Assembly (NCBI GenBank): GCA_947476275.1
Contig: CANJPQ010000028.1
Coordinates: 1 to 57,980, forward strand
DNA: 57,980 nucleotides
DNA from: Fidelibacterota bacterium
Lineage (GTDB): Bacteria; Pseudomonadota; Alphaproteobacteria; Rhodospirillales; Rhodospirillaceae
Direction: 5' to 3'
This document shows positions 1 to 8,031 of this stretch, in pieces (the stretch's first letter is position 1; each line of letters opens with the position of its first letter). The translations under genes and the position numbers were made by a program. The notes beneath the pieces were generated by a model. It searched no databases, was not told the DNA's origin, and was given only the letters and a program-made list of their open reading frames with translations.

Positions 1-89
1 ATTCATCGTTGGGGTATCGGCCGCCGGCACCGGAGGCCATCGTCTGGCCAGCGGCAAATCCGGTGGATCGAGCCCGTGCTCTAAACTAA
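1..89 (+). pseudogene. IS3-family transposase OrfB, C-terminal fragment
   Basis: Reading from base 3, the fragment encodes SSLGYRPPAPEAIVWPAANP and ends at TAA 87-89. The other copy at the right end supplies the residues just upstream, RHYNTVRPH, giving the RPHSSLGY signature at the C-terminus of IS3-family DDE transposases (rve domain). It is partial because the window starts inside the gene. Whether the full element is intact cannot be seen. Confidence 0.85.
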
Positions 90-123
90 CATTCCAATCG
101 GATCACTCAGCGGGGGCCGGTCA
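1..123 (+). mobile_element. IS3-family insertion sequence, right end (partial)
   Basis: The 123 bases are the exact reverse complement of 57832-57954. They hold the last codons of an IS3-type OrfB transposase followed by about 34 bases and a terminus ending in GGGGGCCGGTCA, which read inward is TGACCGGCCCCC, the TG...CA type of end used by IS3 relatives. The element is cut by the window edge, so its left end, orfA and target duplication are not visible. Assignment to the IS407-like subgroup is a guess from the terminal bases. Confidence 0.85.
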
Positions 124-418
124 CTTCACGGATCATCTAATTCTTACCGTCAAAGCGCGCTAGCGCTGATTCCTCAGCTGCTTATCTAGACGCAAACCTA
201 CCAACGCCACGAGCGATGCGGTAAGGCGACAATGCACCTTTGCGTCCCGCGCCGTCCACTGGGCAGTTCTCGACAGTGCGCTCGGGGACCCCACCCGGTG
301 CCGGGCCGGGCGCCGCATAGTCCGTTCGAGGAACAAGAGAATGTAGGCAGCTTTGGATGCTGGATTTTGTCCGGTTAAGAGCAGAATATCGATGTGCCAA
401 TTGAGGAGGTTTAGACGC
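124..418. other. Intergenic region between IS end and methyltransferase gene
   Basis: No convincing coding sequence was found on either strand. The open frames here have no ribosome site and no recognisable domain. The stretch should carry the promoter for the methyltransferase gene, but I see no clear sigma-70 or ECF promoter. A Shine-Dalgarno GAGGAGG lies at about 403-409, nine bases before the ATG at 419, and fixes that start. Confidence 0.4.
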
Positions 419-1624
419 ATGACCCTTGATCGCCGCACGCTCTTTTCACTCACCGGTGCCGCCGCTGCCGCGACGGCGACACCAGCATTCGCCGCCCCGA
501 ACGACGCCGCCTCCACGCCGTTCCCGCGCGGGCGCGACGGCCGCCTGCAGCGCCTCCCGACACGCGACGTCGAGAGCAACCAGGATTTCCTGACGGATGT
601 GCGCAGTTGGATCCAGGCCAATCCGTCTGGGCTGTTCAAGGCCGCCCGCACCCGAGCGGTTGAAGTCTTGCAGGAGAATGGTCACGCTCCGGACGCAGAA
701 CTCCCGATGCGCCAGATCATCCAATTGATGGAGAAAGATCCAACGGTGATGACGAGCGCGCGCGCATGGCTTGCGACGCAGCATCTCACATGGAAAGGCA
801 TGAAGGACGCTTTCGACGCGCATCGAGATCAATATATCCAGGCGATGCGTGCCGCGGAAAAGCGAGGGCCCGGCACCCTTGAACTTGCTCCTGCGATGTT
901 CATTCCCGCTTACGCCAAGCACGAGATTCACATCCAGCCCGGCGGCTATGTCGGCGATCCCTTGGCCGGATATATCTATCACTACGGTACGAATAATTTT
1001 TGGATGGGCCACAACTACCAGGACGAGCAGCACAAGAACATCGCCAGCGCGGTGCCGGTGCCGAAGGACCGCAAGGTCAAGCGCATCCTCGAAATCGGCT
1101 GCGCGATCGGGCAGACAACGATGGCTCTGAAGGATCGCTTCCCGGAAGCCGAAGTCTGGGGGATCGACGTCGGCGGACCGATGGTCCACTACGCGCATAT
1201 GCGCGCGACCGACCTCAATTCCGAGGTTCACTTCCGCCAGGCGCTCGCCGAGAAAACCGGTTTCCCGGACGGGCACTTCGATATTGTTGCGTCGTTCATC
1301 ATCCTCCATGAAGTGCCGAACGCGGTGAACACGGAGATCATGAAGGAGGTCGCCCGATTGCTGCGCCCTGAAGGCGTGTACTACCCCGTCGATTTCTATA
1401 CATCCTTTGATCCACCCAAGGATGCCTACGGCAAGTTCCATCGCTGGTGGGACCACCGTTGGAACAACGAGACCTGGGCGCTGGAGCATATCGACTATGA
1501 TCTCGCCGGTGATCTCAAGGCCGTCGGTATGCAGGTTAGCCGGGGCGATAGCGCCCTGAGCGGTACCGCGGGCACGGGCGGACTCGGCCGGGCCAACAAC
1601 ATCGTCGCGATAAAGCGCGCCTAG
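419..1624 (+). CDS. Tat-exported class I SAM-dependent methyltransferase (copy 1)
   Basis: The 401-aa protein starts at 419, supported by GAGGAGG nine bases upstream; longer in-frame starts lack one. The N-terminus MTLDRRTLFSLTG and the following Ala-rich stretch to PAFAA form a twin-arginine signal. A helical region follows, then the conserved block HEIHIQPGGYVGD, then a Rossmann methyltransferase fold: motif I EIGCAIG near residue 225, acidic D250 in WGIDVGGPM, and a post-motif LRPEGVYYP. The C-terminal RWWDHRWNNE block is shared with the second copy at 21098-22285. The small gene at 1636 follows 11 bases downstream and the pair looks co-transcribed. The fold is clear; substrate, and how SAM would be available outside the cytoplasm, are unknown. 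Confidence 0.85.
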   Translation: MTLDRRTLFSLTGAAAAATATPAFAAPNDAASTPFPRGRDGRLQRLPTRDVESNQDFLTDVRSWIQANPSGLFKAARTRAVEVLQENGHAPDAELPMRQIIQLMEKDPTVMTSARAWLATQHLTWKGMKDAFDAHRDQYIQAMRAAEKRGPGTLELAPAMFIPAYAKHEIHIQPGGYVGDPLAGYIYHYGTNNFWMGHNYQDEQHKNIASAVPVPKDRKVKRILEIGCAIGQTTMALKDRFPEAEVWGIDVGGPMVHYAHMRATDLNSEVHFRQALAEKTGFPDGHFDIVASFIILHEVPNAVNTEIMKEVARLLRPEGVYYPVDFYTSFDPPKDAYGKFHRWWDHRWNNETWALEHIDYDLAGDLKAVGMQVSRGDSALSGTAGTGGLGRANNIVAIKRA

Positions 1625-1635
1625 GGAGCTGACCA

Positions 1636-1989
1636 ATGGCCGGAAACGAGAAGCCCCTCGGCGCCGAGACCGACTTCGTCAAAGGCGACTTCGATAACAT
1701 GGTGATGTTGGGCAATCCGCTGCTCGACAGCATGCTGCAAATGATGATCGCGCTCGGCGCCGAGGTCTGGACCGGGCAACAGCGCCTGAAGATCGTCGAG
1801 CGCCTGCTGACGACCAAGGGCAAAGTCACCACTGATATGATCGAGAACTACGCGCCCACGCCTGAGGAGAAGGCGCAATGGGCGAAGGAGCGCCAGGCCA
1901 TGGTCGATCGCGTATACAGTGTGCTCGCTCACACTAACAAAGATGCGCGGGCGTTCACGTCGACCCATTTGAATATAGACAAGCGTTGA
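1636..1989 (+). CDS. Small conserved partner protein of the exported methyltransferase (copy 1)
   Basis: The 117-aa protein has no signal peptide and no membrane segment. It is predicted mostly helical and shares a core with the 113-aa product of 22319-22660: L-GN-LLD near residue 30, AEVW, then RLKIVERLLTTKG, a T-x-x-MIE-Y motif and EE-A-W-K-R. The gene starts 11 bases after the methyltransferase stop, with GGAGCTGACC as ribosome site. Family not recognised; the RL-x-x-VE-x-LL-x-x-KG helix faintly recalls the N-terminal helix of nitrile hydratase alpha chains, but I do not rely on this. Its repeated pairing with the methyltransferase, in opposite gene order in the other module, implies a joint role. 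Confidence 0.75.
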   Translation: MAGNEKPLGAETDFVKGDFDNMVMLGNPLLDSMLQMMIALGAEVWTGQQRLKIVERLLTTKGKVTTDMIENYAPTPEEKAQWAKERQAMVDRVYSVLAHTNKDARAFTSTHLNIDKR

Positions 1990-2198
1990 GTCTGCTCGGT
2001 CGACACTAGGGTGATTGCCCGCCCGCATCGAATTGCCCGTGACCGCATCACTGGGCCAGCCTCAGCAAGAAAGTTAGGCGGCCGCGGTTTTGGCGATGGG
2101 CCGATAATGAGCGCGATTGAGCGAAGCCCAGGCGAACGCTTGGCGCATGCGGCACTGGATGGCATCCTTAGCTTCCACCACGGAAAGGGGCCGGGCCA

Positions 2199-3662
2199 AT
2201 GAAACGTCGCGATCTTGCCCACGCAGCCCTCGCCGCCGCCGGATCCATCTTGCTGCCGCGGACCGTGCTTGCGGATGATGAAGCCGATGTCGTGGTCATC
2301 GGCGCGGGCATTTCCGGACTCAACGCAGCGTGGTTGCTGACGGAGGCGGGTCTCAAGGTCGTCGTTCTTGAAGGCGCCGATCGCATCGGTGGCCGCGTTT
2401 GGAGCGCGTATGATTCTCCAACTCAACCGGAACTCGGCGCCAGTCAGGTTGGACCATCATATGCGCGCGTTTTGGACGCAGTTGGTCGTCTCAAGATTGG
2501 ATTGATCGGCGAAAATCGTGAGATCATGCCGTTTACGTTTCACCTGAGTGGTCAACTCATCCGCGCAACGGATTGGCCCGATCACCCGGCGAATAGGACA
2601 GTGGGTGCTGAGCGGTCGATCTCGCCAGCGAGTCTCGGCGGGAGTTTGATTGCCAAGCTCAATCCGATGAAGGAATTGGACGACTGGCTTCGGCCCGACT
2701 TTGCGCAATACGACATCGCGGTTGGCGAGTTGTTAAGTCGAAATGGCGTTTCAACCGAGGCGCAGAGGCTCGTGGGTCTCACTCAGGATCTGTGGAATAC
2801 GTCCGCTTTGGGTTTGATGCAGGAGAGCTTCCGCGGCGTTTTTGAGAGCAAGTTCGCAGGTGCGCGGTCGGAGCAAGTGGGTGGCGCCCTCGTGACCCGC
2901 AATACCAACGCCTCAGCCGCGGACCGATGGCCAAAGAATTTCGTTGGCGGGGCGTCGGTCTTTCCGAAGGCGCTGGCCAACAAGCTTAGGAAGCAAGTGC
3001 GCACTGGGCAGATCGTCGCGGCCATCGACATGGACGAAGTCGGCGTAGCCGTGACCTCGATCGATGGTGCGAAGGTGAGGGCGAAATTCCTGATTTCCGC
3101 AATTCCGTTTTCGACTCTGCGGACGGTATCCATCTCTCCGAATCCGGAGGCAGGTCATCAGGCGGCCATCAATACGATCGGCTATGCTGAGACCGCGCGT
3201 GCTTTCTGCACGGTCAAGGAACCGTTCTGGCAACAGGATGGGCTGCCGCCGTCGCTGTATACGGACCGCGGGATTCGCATGTTCTGGGTATTTGATTCCC
3301 ATCAACATAAGGGTCCCTATCAGGCGACATTTGTCCTCACCGGGAACGCGGCCGAAAGACTCGCGCTCTTGTCACCGGCCGCCGCTAGCCAATTCCTGGT
3401 GAGCCAGCTTGAACAGCTTCGTCCGGCTGCAAAAGGCCAGGTCAAGGTTCACCGATTCCATGCCTGGGGACAGCAGCCGCTGCAGAAAGGGTGCCGGCAT
3501 AGCTTTAGGCCGGGCCAGATTGCCGCTTTCGGCAATGAGATGATCAAGCCGTGGCAACGCTTACATTTCGCCGGTGAGCATACCCGCCGACTGGACTACG
3601 GCATGGAGGCGGCGATGGAGTCCGGCGAGCGCGCTGCACTGGAAGTTTTGCAGCGCATTTGA
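2199..3662 (+). CDS. Exported flavin-dependent amine oxidase (NAD(P)/FAD-binding, copy 1)
   Basis: The 487-aa protein has an N-terminal MKRRDLAHAALAAAG twin-arginine-type signal ending near ADDEAD. A dinucleotide-binding GAGISG follows at residues 35-40, with the acidic end of beta 2 at E58 and GGRVWS at 64-69, typical of the monoamine oxidase/polyamine oxidase/phytoene desaturase superfamily. The C-terminal FAD block FAGEHTRR...GMEAAMESGERAA starts near residue 457. The start is supported by GGAAAGGGG upstream. It is paralogous to 27241-28644 over its full length. The substrate is unknown; a secreted or periplasmic amine or ring oxidation that reduces O2 is what the family would suggest. Confidence 0.8.
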   Translation: MKRRDLAHAALAAAGSILLPRTVLADDEADVVVIGAGISGLNAAWLLTEAGLKVVVLEGADRIGGRVWSAYDSPTQPELGASQVGPSYARVLDAVGRLKIGLIGENREIMPFTFHLSGQLIRATDWPDHPANRTVGAERSISPASLGGSLIAKLNPMKELDDWLRPDFAQYDIAVGELLSRNGVSTEAQRLVGLTQDLWNTSALGLMQESFRGVFESKFAGARSEQVGGALVTRNTNASAADRWPKNFVGGASVFPKALANKLRKQVRTGQIVAAIDMDEVGVAVTSIDGAKVRAKFLISAIPFSTLRTVSISPNPEAGHQAAINTIGYAETARAFCTVKEPFWQQDGLPPSLYTDRGIRMFWVFDSHQHKGPYQATFVLTGNAAERLALLSPAAASQFLVSQLEQLRPAAKGQVKVHRFHAWGQQPLQKGCRHSFRPGQIAAFGNEMIKPWQRLHFAGEHTRRLDYGMEAAMESGERAALEVLQRI

Positions 3663-3704
3663 TTCGAAGATCGGTGTTGCCTCAGCCCGGGCAGCGCCAC
3701 GATC

Positions 3705-4478
3705 TCACAGCTTGCCTCCAATCTCAGCAGCGCAAGCTTGGAGTGGTCCGAGAAAGCGGGTCACTGCGTTTCGGTTGGAGATGGCGCTTGCGAAGTATCG
3801 CAACGATAATGCCGCAAGGCTGTTGCCTCCGCTCAGAACAGGGACGGCGATGGCATGGATAGCATCGTTCTGGCGCAGACTCACCGCGTAGCCCTTGTGC
3901 CGCACGTCGCTCAGAAGCCTATCGAGGCCGCGTAGCGGTATCTCTCCGGCTGTGCGGCTGCGGGCCGCTGCGGCGATGGCTGCCTCTCGGATTGCCGGCG
4001 CCGCAAATGCCAAATAGGCGTAGCCGGCTGCACTTCCCACTAAGACGAAACGGAAACCGCGCGGGAAACGGTGAAGCACCAAAGGGCTTTCATAATCAGA
4101 TGTTGCGCGCACCAGCATCTCGCCTCCCGACAGCGTACTGAGTGACACCGGCCATGCGGTTGTCTTGCTGAGGGCGCTGACGGCGGGGCGGGCGATCGTA
4201 TCGATCCAGGCTTCGTCGCCGTAGCCATCCGCCAGATTCCGCACGGTGCTGGCCAGCCAATATTTTGGATCGCCGCGGCGTTTGGTAACGTACCCGGTAC
4301 GCACCAGTGTCTCGAGCAATCGGAAGACGATGGCGCGATTGAGGCCCGTCCGGGCTGCGAGGGTGACAATGGTCGCGCCATCATCGAGATTGAGAGCGGC
4401 GAGGACGGAAAGACCGCGGGCAAACGATTGCACGACCTGCTTGTCCGGCGCGGCATGCTTCGGTGCATCTTTACGCAT
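3705..4478 (-). CDS. IclR-family transcriptional regulator
   Basis: The 257-aa protein reads MRKDAPKHAAP at the chosen start (4478); the frame stays open to 4574 but the extra residues look non-coding. Residues 14-70 hold the winged helix (VVQSFARGLSVLAALN, then TLAARTGLNRAIVFRLLETL), followed by the effector domain with GFRF-LVGSAAGYAYLA. It lies divergent from the hydrolase-LLM-binding protein operon with about 80 bases between starts, so it probably controls that operon in response to an aromatic or organic acid-type ligand, as IclR proteins often do. It is convergent with the amine oxidase gene. Confidence 0.85.
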   Translation of the reverse strand: MRKDAPKHAAPDKQVVQSFARGLSVLAALNLDDGATIVTLAARTGLNRAIVFRLLETLVRTGYVTKRRGDPKYWLASTVRNLADGYGDEAWIDTIARPAVSALSKTTAWPVSLSTLSGGEMLVRATSDYESPLVLHRFPRGFRFVLVGSAAGYAYLAFAAPAIREAAIAAAARSRTAGEIPLRGLDRLLSDVRHKGYAVSLRQNDAIHAIAVPVLSGGNSLAALSLRYFASAISNRNAVTRFLGPLQACAAEIGGKL

Positions 4479-4556
4479 GTGCGAGAGCAAGCACGCATTG
4501 CGTGCCTTTGTCAAATCCCGCTCAGCGATGCAAGCGCGGGGGAGCATGCTGCCCCC

Positions 4557-5354
4557 ATGGACGCCATAATGCACCGCACCGAACGTTTCACCGACCTGCC
4601 GGCCCCATGGGAGGTCTTAACAGGTGGCGGCGGCCCGCCGCTTCTCTTCCTGCATGGGGAGGAGGGGCAACACGGATGGCTGCCCCACCATTCGGCTTTG
4701 GCCGAAAAGTTTCATGTCGCCGCGCCGACCATGCCGGGGCTCGCGGGCTCGGGCCGGCCAACCTGGGTGGACACCGTCCCCTCGTTGGCCAAGACCTACC
4801 TCGCTCTGCTCGATCGTATGGGGTGGAAGCAGTGCATTCTGGCAGGAGCGTCGCTTGGCGGCTGGATCGCCGCCGAGATGGCGTCGATGGAGCCAGCGCG
4901 TTTCAAAGCCCTGGTATTGATCGGTGCTCAGGGATTTCCCACGGGCGCGTACGACGTCCCCAACATTTTTCTAACGCCTTACCGGCGTTATATCTCATTT
5001 GGCTATGCCGATCCGAACGGCGCGGCATTCCGCGACATGTGGGGCGAGGCACCCACTGAGGACGCCGCCGAGCACGATCTTGAAGTCATGGAAATGGCGG
5101 CGCTTGTCGGCTTTAAGCCTTATATGCACGATCGCAGCCTGAGCGGAAGTCTGGCCCGGTTCTCAAATCCGGCATTGCTGCTGTGGGGCGAAGAGGATCG
5201 CCTGACGCCTCGGCCAGCAGCTCTTGCCTTCAAGGAAGCTCTGCCGGACGCCCATCTCGCTCTCGTGCCTGGAGCGGGCCACTACGTTCATCTCGAGCAG
5301 CCAAAAAGCTGTGCCGTCGCAATCAACGAATTCGTTTCGGAGTGGGTCCGATGA
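4557..5354 (+). CDS. Alpha/beta hydrolase
   Basis: The 265-aa product has the full alpha/beta-hydrolase set: oxyanion-hole HGEEG at 33-37, nucleophile elbow GASLGG with S99, acid D214 in GEEDRLTP and H242 in GAGHYVH. No signal peptide is present, so it is cytoplasmic. The start at 4557 (MDAIMH) is chosen by homology with usual N-termini; ATG 4569 is an alternative, and the frame is open further upstream without support. Its stop overlaps the next ATG (ATGA at 5351-5354), so it is translationally coupled to the LLM monooxygenase. The substrate could be an ester or a C-C bond in a ring-cleavage product. Confidence 0.85.
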   Translation: MDAIMHRTERFTDLPAPWEVLTGGGGPPLLFLHGEEGQHGWLPHHSALAEKFHVAAPTMPGLAGSGRPTWVDTVPSLAKTYLALLDRMGWKQCILAGASLGGWIAAEMASMEPARFKALVLIGAQGFPTGAYDVPNIFLTPYRRYISFGYADPNGAAFRDMWGEAPTEDAAEHDLEVMEMAALVGFKPYMHDRSLSGSLARFSNPALLLWGEEDRLTPRPAALAFKEALPDAHLALVPGAGHYVHLEQPKSCAVAINEFVSEWVR

Positions 5355-6547
5355 TCCAGCTGCATTACTTCGTGAATCAGTCCTACATCGGCTATCCGCA
5401 CGAGGCAGCGGCCGATTTCGGCGCGGTGATGCTTAAGTTCTCCAATCGGCACTTCGATGCGCAGCGAGCGGCTGACCTTTACGATCGATATCACCGCGAG
5501 TTCGTCCTTGCGGAGCAGGTTGGCTTCGACTCTGTGCTCGTGAATGAGCATCATAACGCACCGATTCTCTCACCCATCCCCAACATCTCTGCGACGGTTC
5601 TGGCGAAGATCACTTCGCGTGTGAAGATTTTTATCGGCGGTAACATCCTTCCGACCAACGGCAATCCTCTGCGGCTCGCGGAGGAATTGGCGATGATCGA
5701 TCTGATCTCCAAGGGCCGGCTGATATCAGGGTTCGTACGCGGTGGCGCCAACGAGTCCCTCGCGCTCTCGGCCAACACGGTGCACAACCGTGAAGTCTTC
5801 GAGGAAGCTCACGACCTCATCCTTGCCGCCTGGACACGGCCGGGTCCGTTCGCGTGGGAGGGCAAGCACTTCCAATATCACGTGGTCAATCCGTGGGTGC
5901 TGCCTTACCAGAAGCCGCATCCACCCATCATGATCCCAGGCTCAACCAGCCGGGAAACGGTCGATTGGGCTGCTCGGCATGGCTATCCTTACATCGCGTT
6001 GGCCACCAACCTCGAAGCAACCGACGACTTGTTTCGTACCTATAACGAGATTGCATCCAGTTCCGGCCACCGGGTCGGTCCTGGCCACCGCGGCTACATG
6101 ATCCGCGTGCACGTCGCGGACGACGAAGCGCAGGCGCATGAGGAAGGACGCAAGCTATTCGGAAGCCGCGTCGCACAAGTTACCAGCATGTCGAAGATGA
6201 ATATCCATCCTGACGCCGGTGCTTGGATGGCGCCTCCGGGCTACGTCACGCGCGAAGCCGCTCGTCTGCGCCGTAAGTACATGGGTGGAACGCCATATGC
6301 GTTCTTCACCCAGGGATATGAGGGGGCGCTGGCAAACAGCAGTATCATTGTCGGCACGCCTGATCAGGTTGTCGCCAAGCTCGACGCCTTGCGCCGGCGC
6401 TGGCGGCTCGGGAATATCGGAATCTCAAATCTGCCGATCGACGATGAAGCCATCACCGTGCGCAATCTTGAACTCTTTGGGGCTAAGGTCTTCCCGAGGT
6501 TGCGTGAATTGGCCGCCGAGGATACTGCAGCCGAGCTCGCGGCCTGA
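5351..6547 (+). CDS. LLM-class (luciferase-like) flavin-dependent monooxygenase
   Basis: The 398-aa protein starts MIQLHYFVNQ at 5351, overlapping the hydrolase stop by four bases. It has the bacterial luciferase-like TIM barrel signs: VLAEQVGFDSVLVNEHHNAP near residues 55-75, EELAMIDLISKGRLISGFVRG near 115-135 and KPHPPIMIPG near 190. It should use reduced FMN from a separate reductase to oxygenate a small organic substrate. Position in an operon with a hydrolase and an extracytoplasmic binding protein suggests uptake followed by oxidative breakdown. No reductase gene is nearby. Confidence 0.85.
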   Translation: MIQLHYFVNQSYIGYPHEAAADFGAVMLKFSNRHFDAQRAADLYDRYHREFVLAEQVGFDSVLVNEHHNAPILSPIPNISATVLAKITSRVKIFIGGNILPTNGNPLRLAEELAMIDLISKGRLISGFVRGGANESLALSANTVHNREVFEEAHDLILAAWTRPGPFAWEGKHFQYHVVNPWVLPYQKPHPPIMIPGSTSRETVDWAARHGYPYIALATNLEATDDLFRTYNEIASSSGHRVGPGHRGYMIRVHVADDEAQAHEEGRKLFGSRVAQVTSMSKMNIHPDAGAWMAPPGYVTREAARLRRKYMGGTPYAFFTQGYEGALANSSIIVGTPDQVVAKLDALRRRWRLGNIGISNLPIDDEAITVRNLELFGAKVFPRLRELAAEDTAAELAA

Positions 6548-6549
6548 CA

Positions 6550-8031
6550 ATGAGAGCGATCGCCGCGGTTGCGATTGCTGTGCTGCTCGGTGGCACCGCC
6601 ATCGCAGCGCCGCTACGCATCGGGATCGGCCCCCTTCCGCCGGCGATCGGGAATCCTTACACCGGGGTCGGACTCCCCCCCGGGGACCTGTGGGCAAACA
6701 TTTTTGACGGCCTTACGCGTCTTGATGACGCCGGCCACCTACAGCCGGCGCTGGCCCTGTCATGGACGGCCGAGACCCCAACCCGGTGGGTATTTAAGCT
6801 GCGGCCCGGCGTTCGCTTCCACGACGGGACGCCGTTCTCAGCCGCCGACGTCGCGGCCACGATCGCGCTTTTGCGCGGCCCCGCCGCCGGAACCATTGTG
6901 GCGACCGAGGTTCGCGGCATCACAGATGTGAAGGTGCTCGACGACCTGAAGATCGCTTTCACGACGGCGACACCGGACGCGACGTTGCCGAACCGCTTCA
7001 ACCTCATCGCGATTCAATCGGCTTCCCGGTTAGAAGAATCAGGATGGGAGACGATGGTGCGGTCCCCCGTCGGGACCGGGCCCTACGCCGTTACGGCAAC
7101 GACGCCTGCGACCGTATCGCTTGCTGCACGCGGGTCATGGCGGACCGCCAAGACCGAACGCATCGAGGTCCAGGCTATTCCAAATCCTACCGCCCGCGTG
7201 CAAGCCTTACTGTCAAAACAGGTAGATCTGATTCAAAGCGTTAGCCCGGATGCGCTCGGGCAGCTGCGAGAACAGGGCTTCAAAGTCGTGGTCACTCCCC
7301 AGGCACAGGTCTTAAGCGTCGCTTTGCCAAATATGGCACTAGGACCATTGCAGGATGCACGAGTCCGCCGCGCCTTGAACCTTGCGATCGATCGGCACGC
7401 AATCGCGGACGGCATTTTTGCCGGCACGGTCTCGCCCGCCAACCAAGGCGCAACGCCTGGTGTCAATGGCTACAACGAAACGCTGCCGGAGTTGGCCTTC
7501 GATCCCGCGGCGGCGCGCCGTCTTCTCGCTGAGGCCGGCTATGCGGATGGTTTTGAGTTGAGCATCTTTCTCGTCGAAGGGACGGGGGGCGATACGCAAG
7601 TCGCGTTTGAGCAGGTGTCTCAGTATTTGGTCCGGATTGGCGTTCGTGTTCGGCTTCAGCTCGTGCCGATTGGCGTATTTACGCGGCGTTATGCGACTGC
7701 TGCCTGGAACAGCGGTGAAGCCTTCTCAATGCTGTGGAATAGCGCCCCGATTGGCGACGTTGCCCGGCCCCTTGAGACTTTTTCCTGTCTGCGGCCGAAT
7801 CCGTTCTTCTGCGACGAACCGACTGCGAAGCTGATTGCGGCAAGCGCGAGTGATCTTGATCCCGCCCGCCGAACTCGCGAACTCAGAGCCATCATGGGGA
7901 ACTTGCGCGATATCGCGCCCGCGATCTGGATTACCAGCAACTCCGTGATCACTGCGATGCGTCCAGAAATCCAAGGTTTTCATCAACAGCCGGCGGGATC
8001 CGCATGGGAAAATCTAACCGTGGCGCCATGA
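6550..8031 (+). CDS. ABC transporter substrate-binding protein, family 5 (DppA/OppA type), orphan
   Basis: The 493-aa precursor has a Sec signal (MRAIAAVAIAVLLGGTAIAA) and the family 5 layout: LPPGDLWANIFDGLTRLD near residue 40, WVFKLRPGVRFHDGTPFSAADV near 80, VGTGPYAV near 170 and RVRRALNLAIDR near 270. It begins two bases after the LLM stop and its own stop overlaps the next start. No permease or ATPase gene is in the window, so it must share a transporter encoded elsewhere or act differently. A paralogue lies at 45105-46616; both carry a Cys pair near the C-terminus (SCLRPNPFFCD here). Confidence 0.85.
   Translation: MRAIAAVAIAVLLGGTAIAAPLRIGIGPLPPAIGNPYTGVGLPPGDLWANIFDGLTRLDDAGHLQPALALSWTAETPTRWVFKLRPGVRFHDGTPFSAADVAATIALLRGPAAGTIVATEVRGITDVKVLDDLKIAFTTATPDATLPNRFNLIAIQSASRLEESGWETMVRSPVGTGPYAVTATTPATVSLAARGSWRTAKTERIEVQAIPNPTARVQALLSKQVDLIQSVSPDALGQLREQGFKVVVTPQAQVLSVALPNMALGPLQDARVRRALNLAIDRHAIADGIFAGTVSPANQGATPGVNGYNETLPELAFDPAAARRLLAEAGYADGFELSIFLVEGTGGDTQVAFEQVSQYLVRIGVRVRLQLVPIGVFTRRYATAAWNSGEAFSMLWNSAPIGDVARPLETFSCLRPNPFFCDEPTAKLIAASASDLDPARRTRELRAIMGNLRDIAPAIWITSNSVITAMRPEIQGFHQQPAGSAWENLTVAP

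Noticed and set aside
446-1636. 396-aa open frame on the - strand
   Set aside because: It is the antisense shadow of the methyltransferase gene; it is rich in His/Arg/Val runs typical of a GC-rich reverse frame and has no domain or ribosome site.
2011-2202. 63-aa + strand frame running into the amine oxidase start
   Set aside because: Poor start context, no domain, and Arg/Gly-rich composition; treated as leader sequence.
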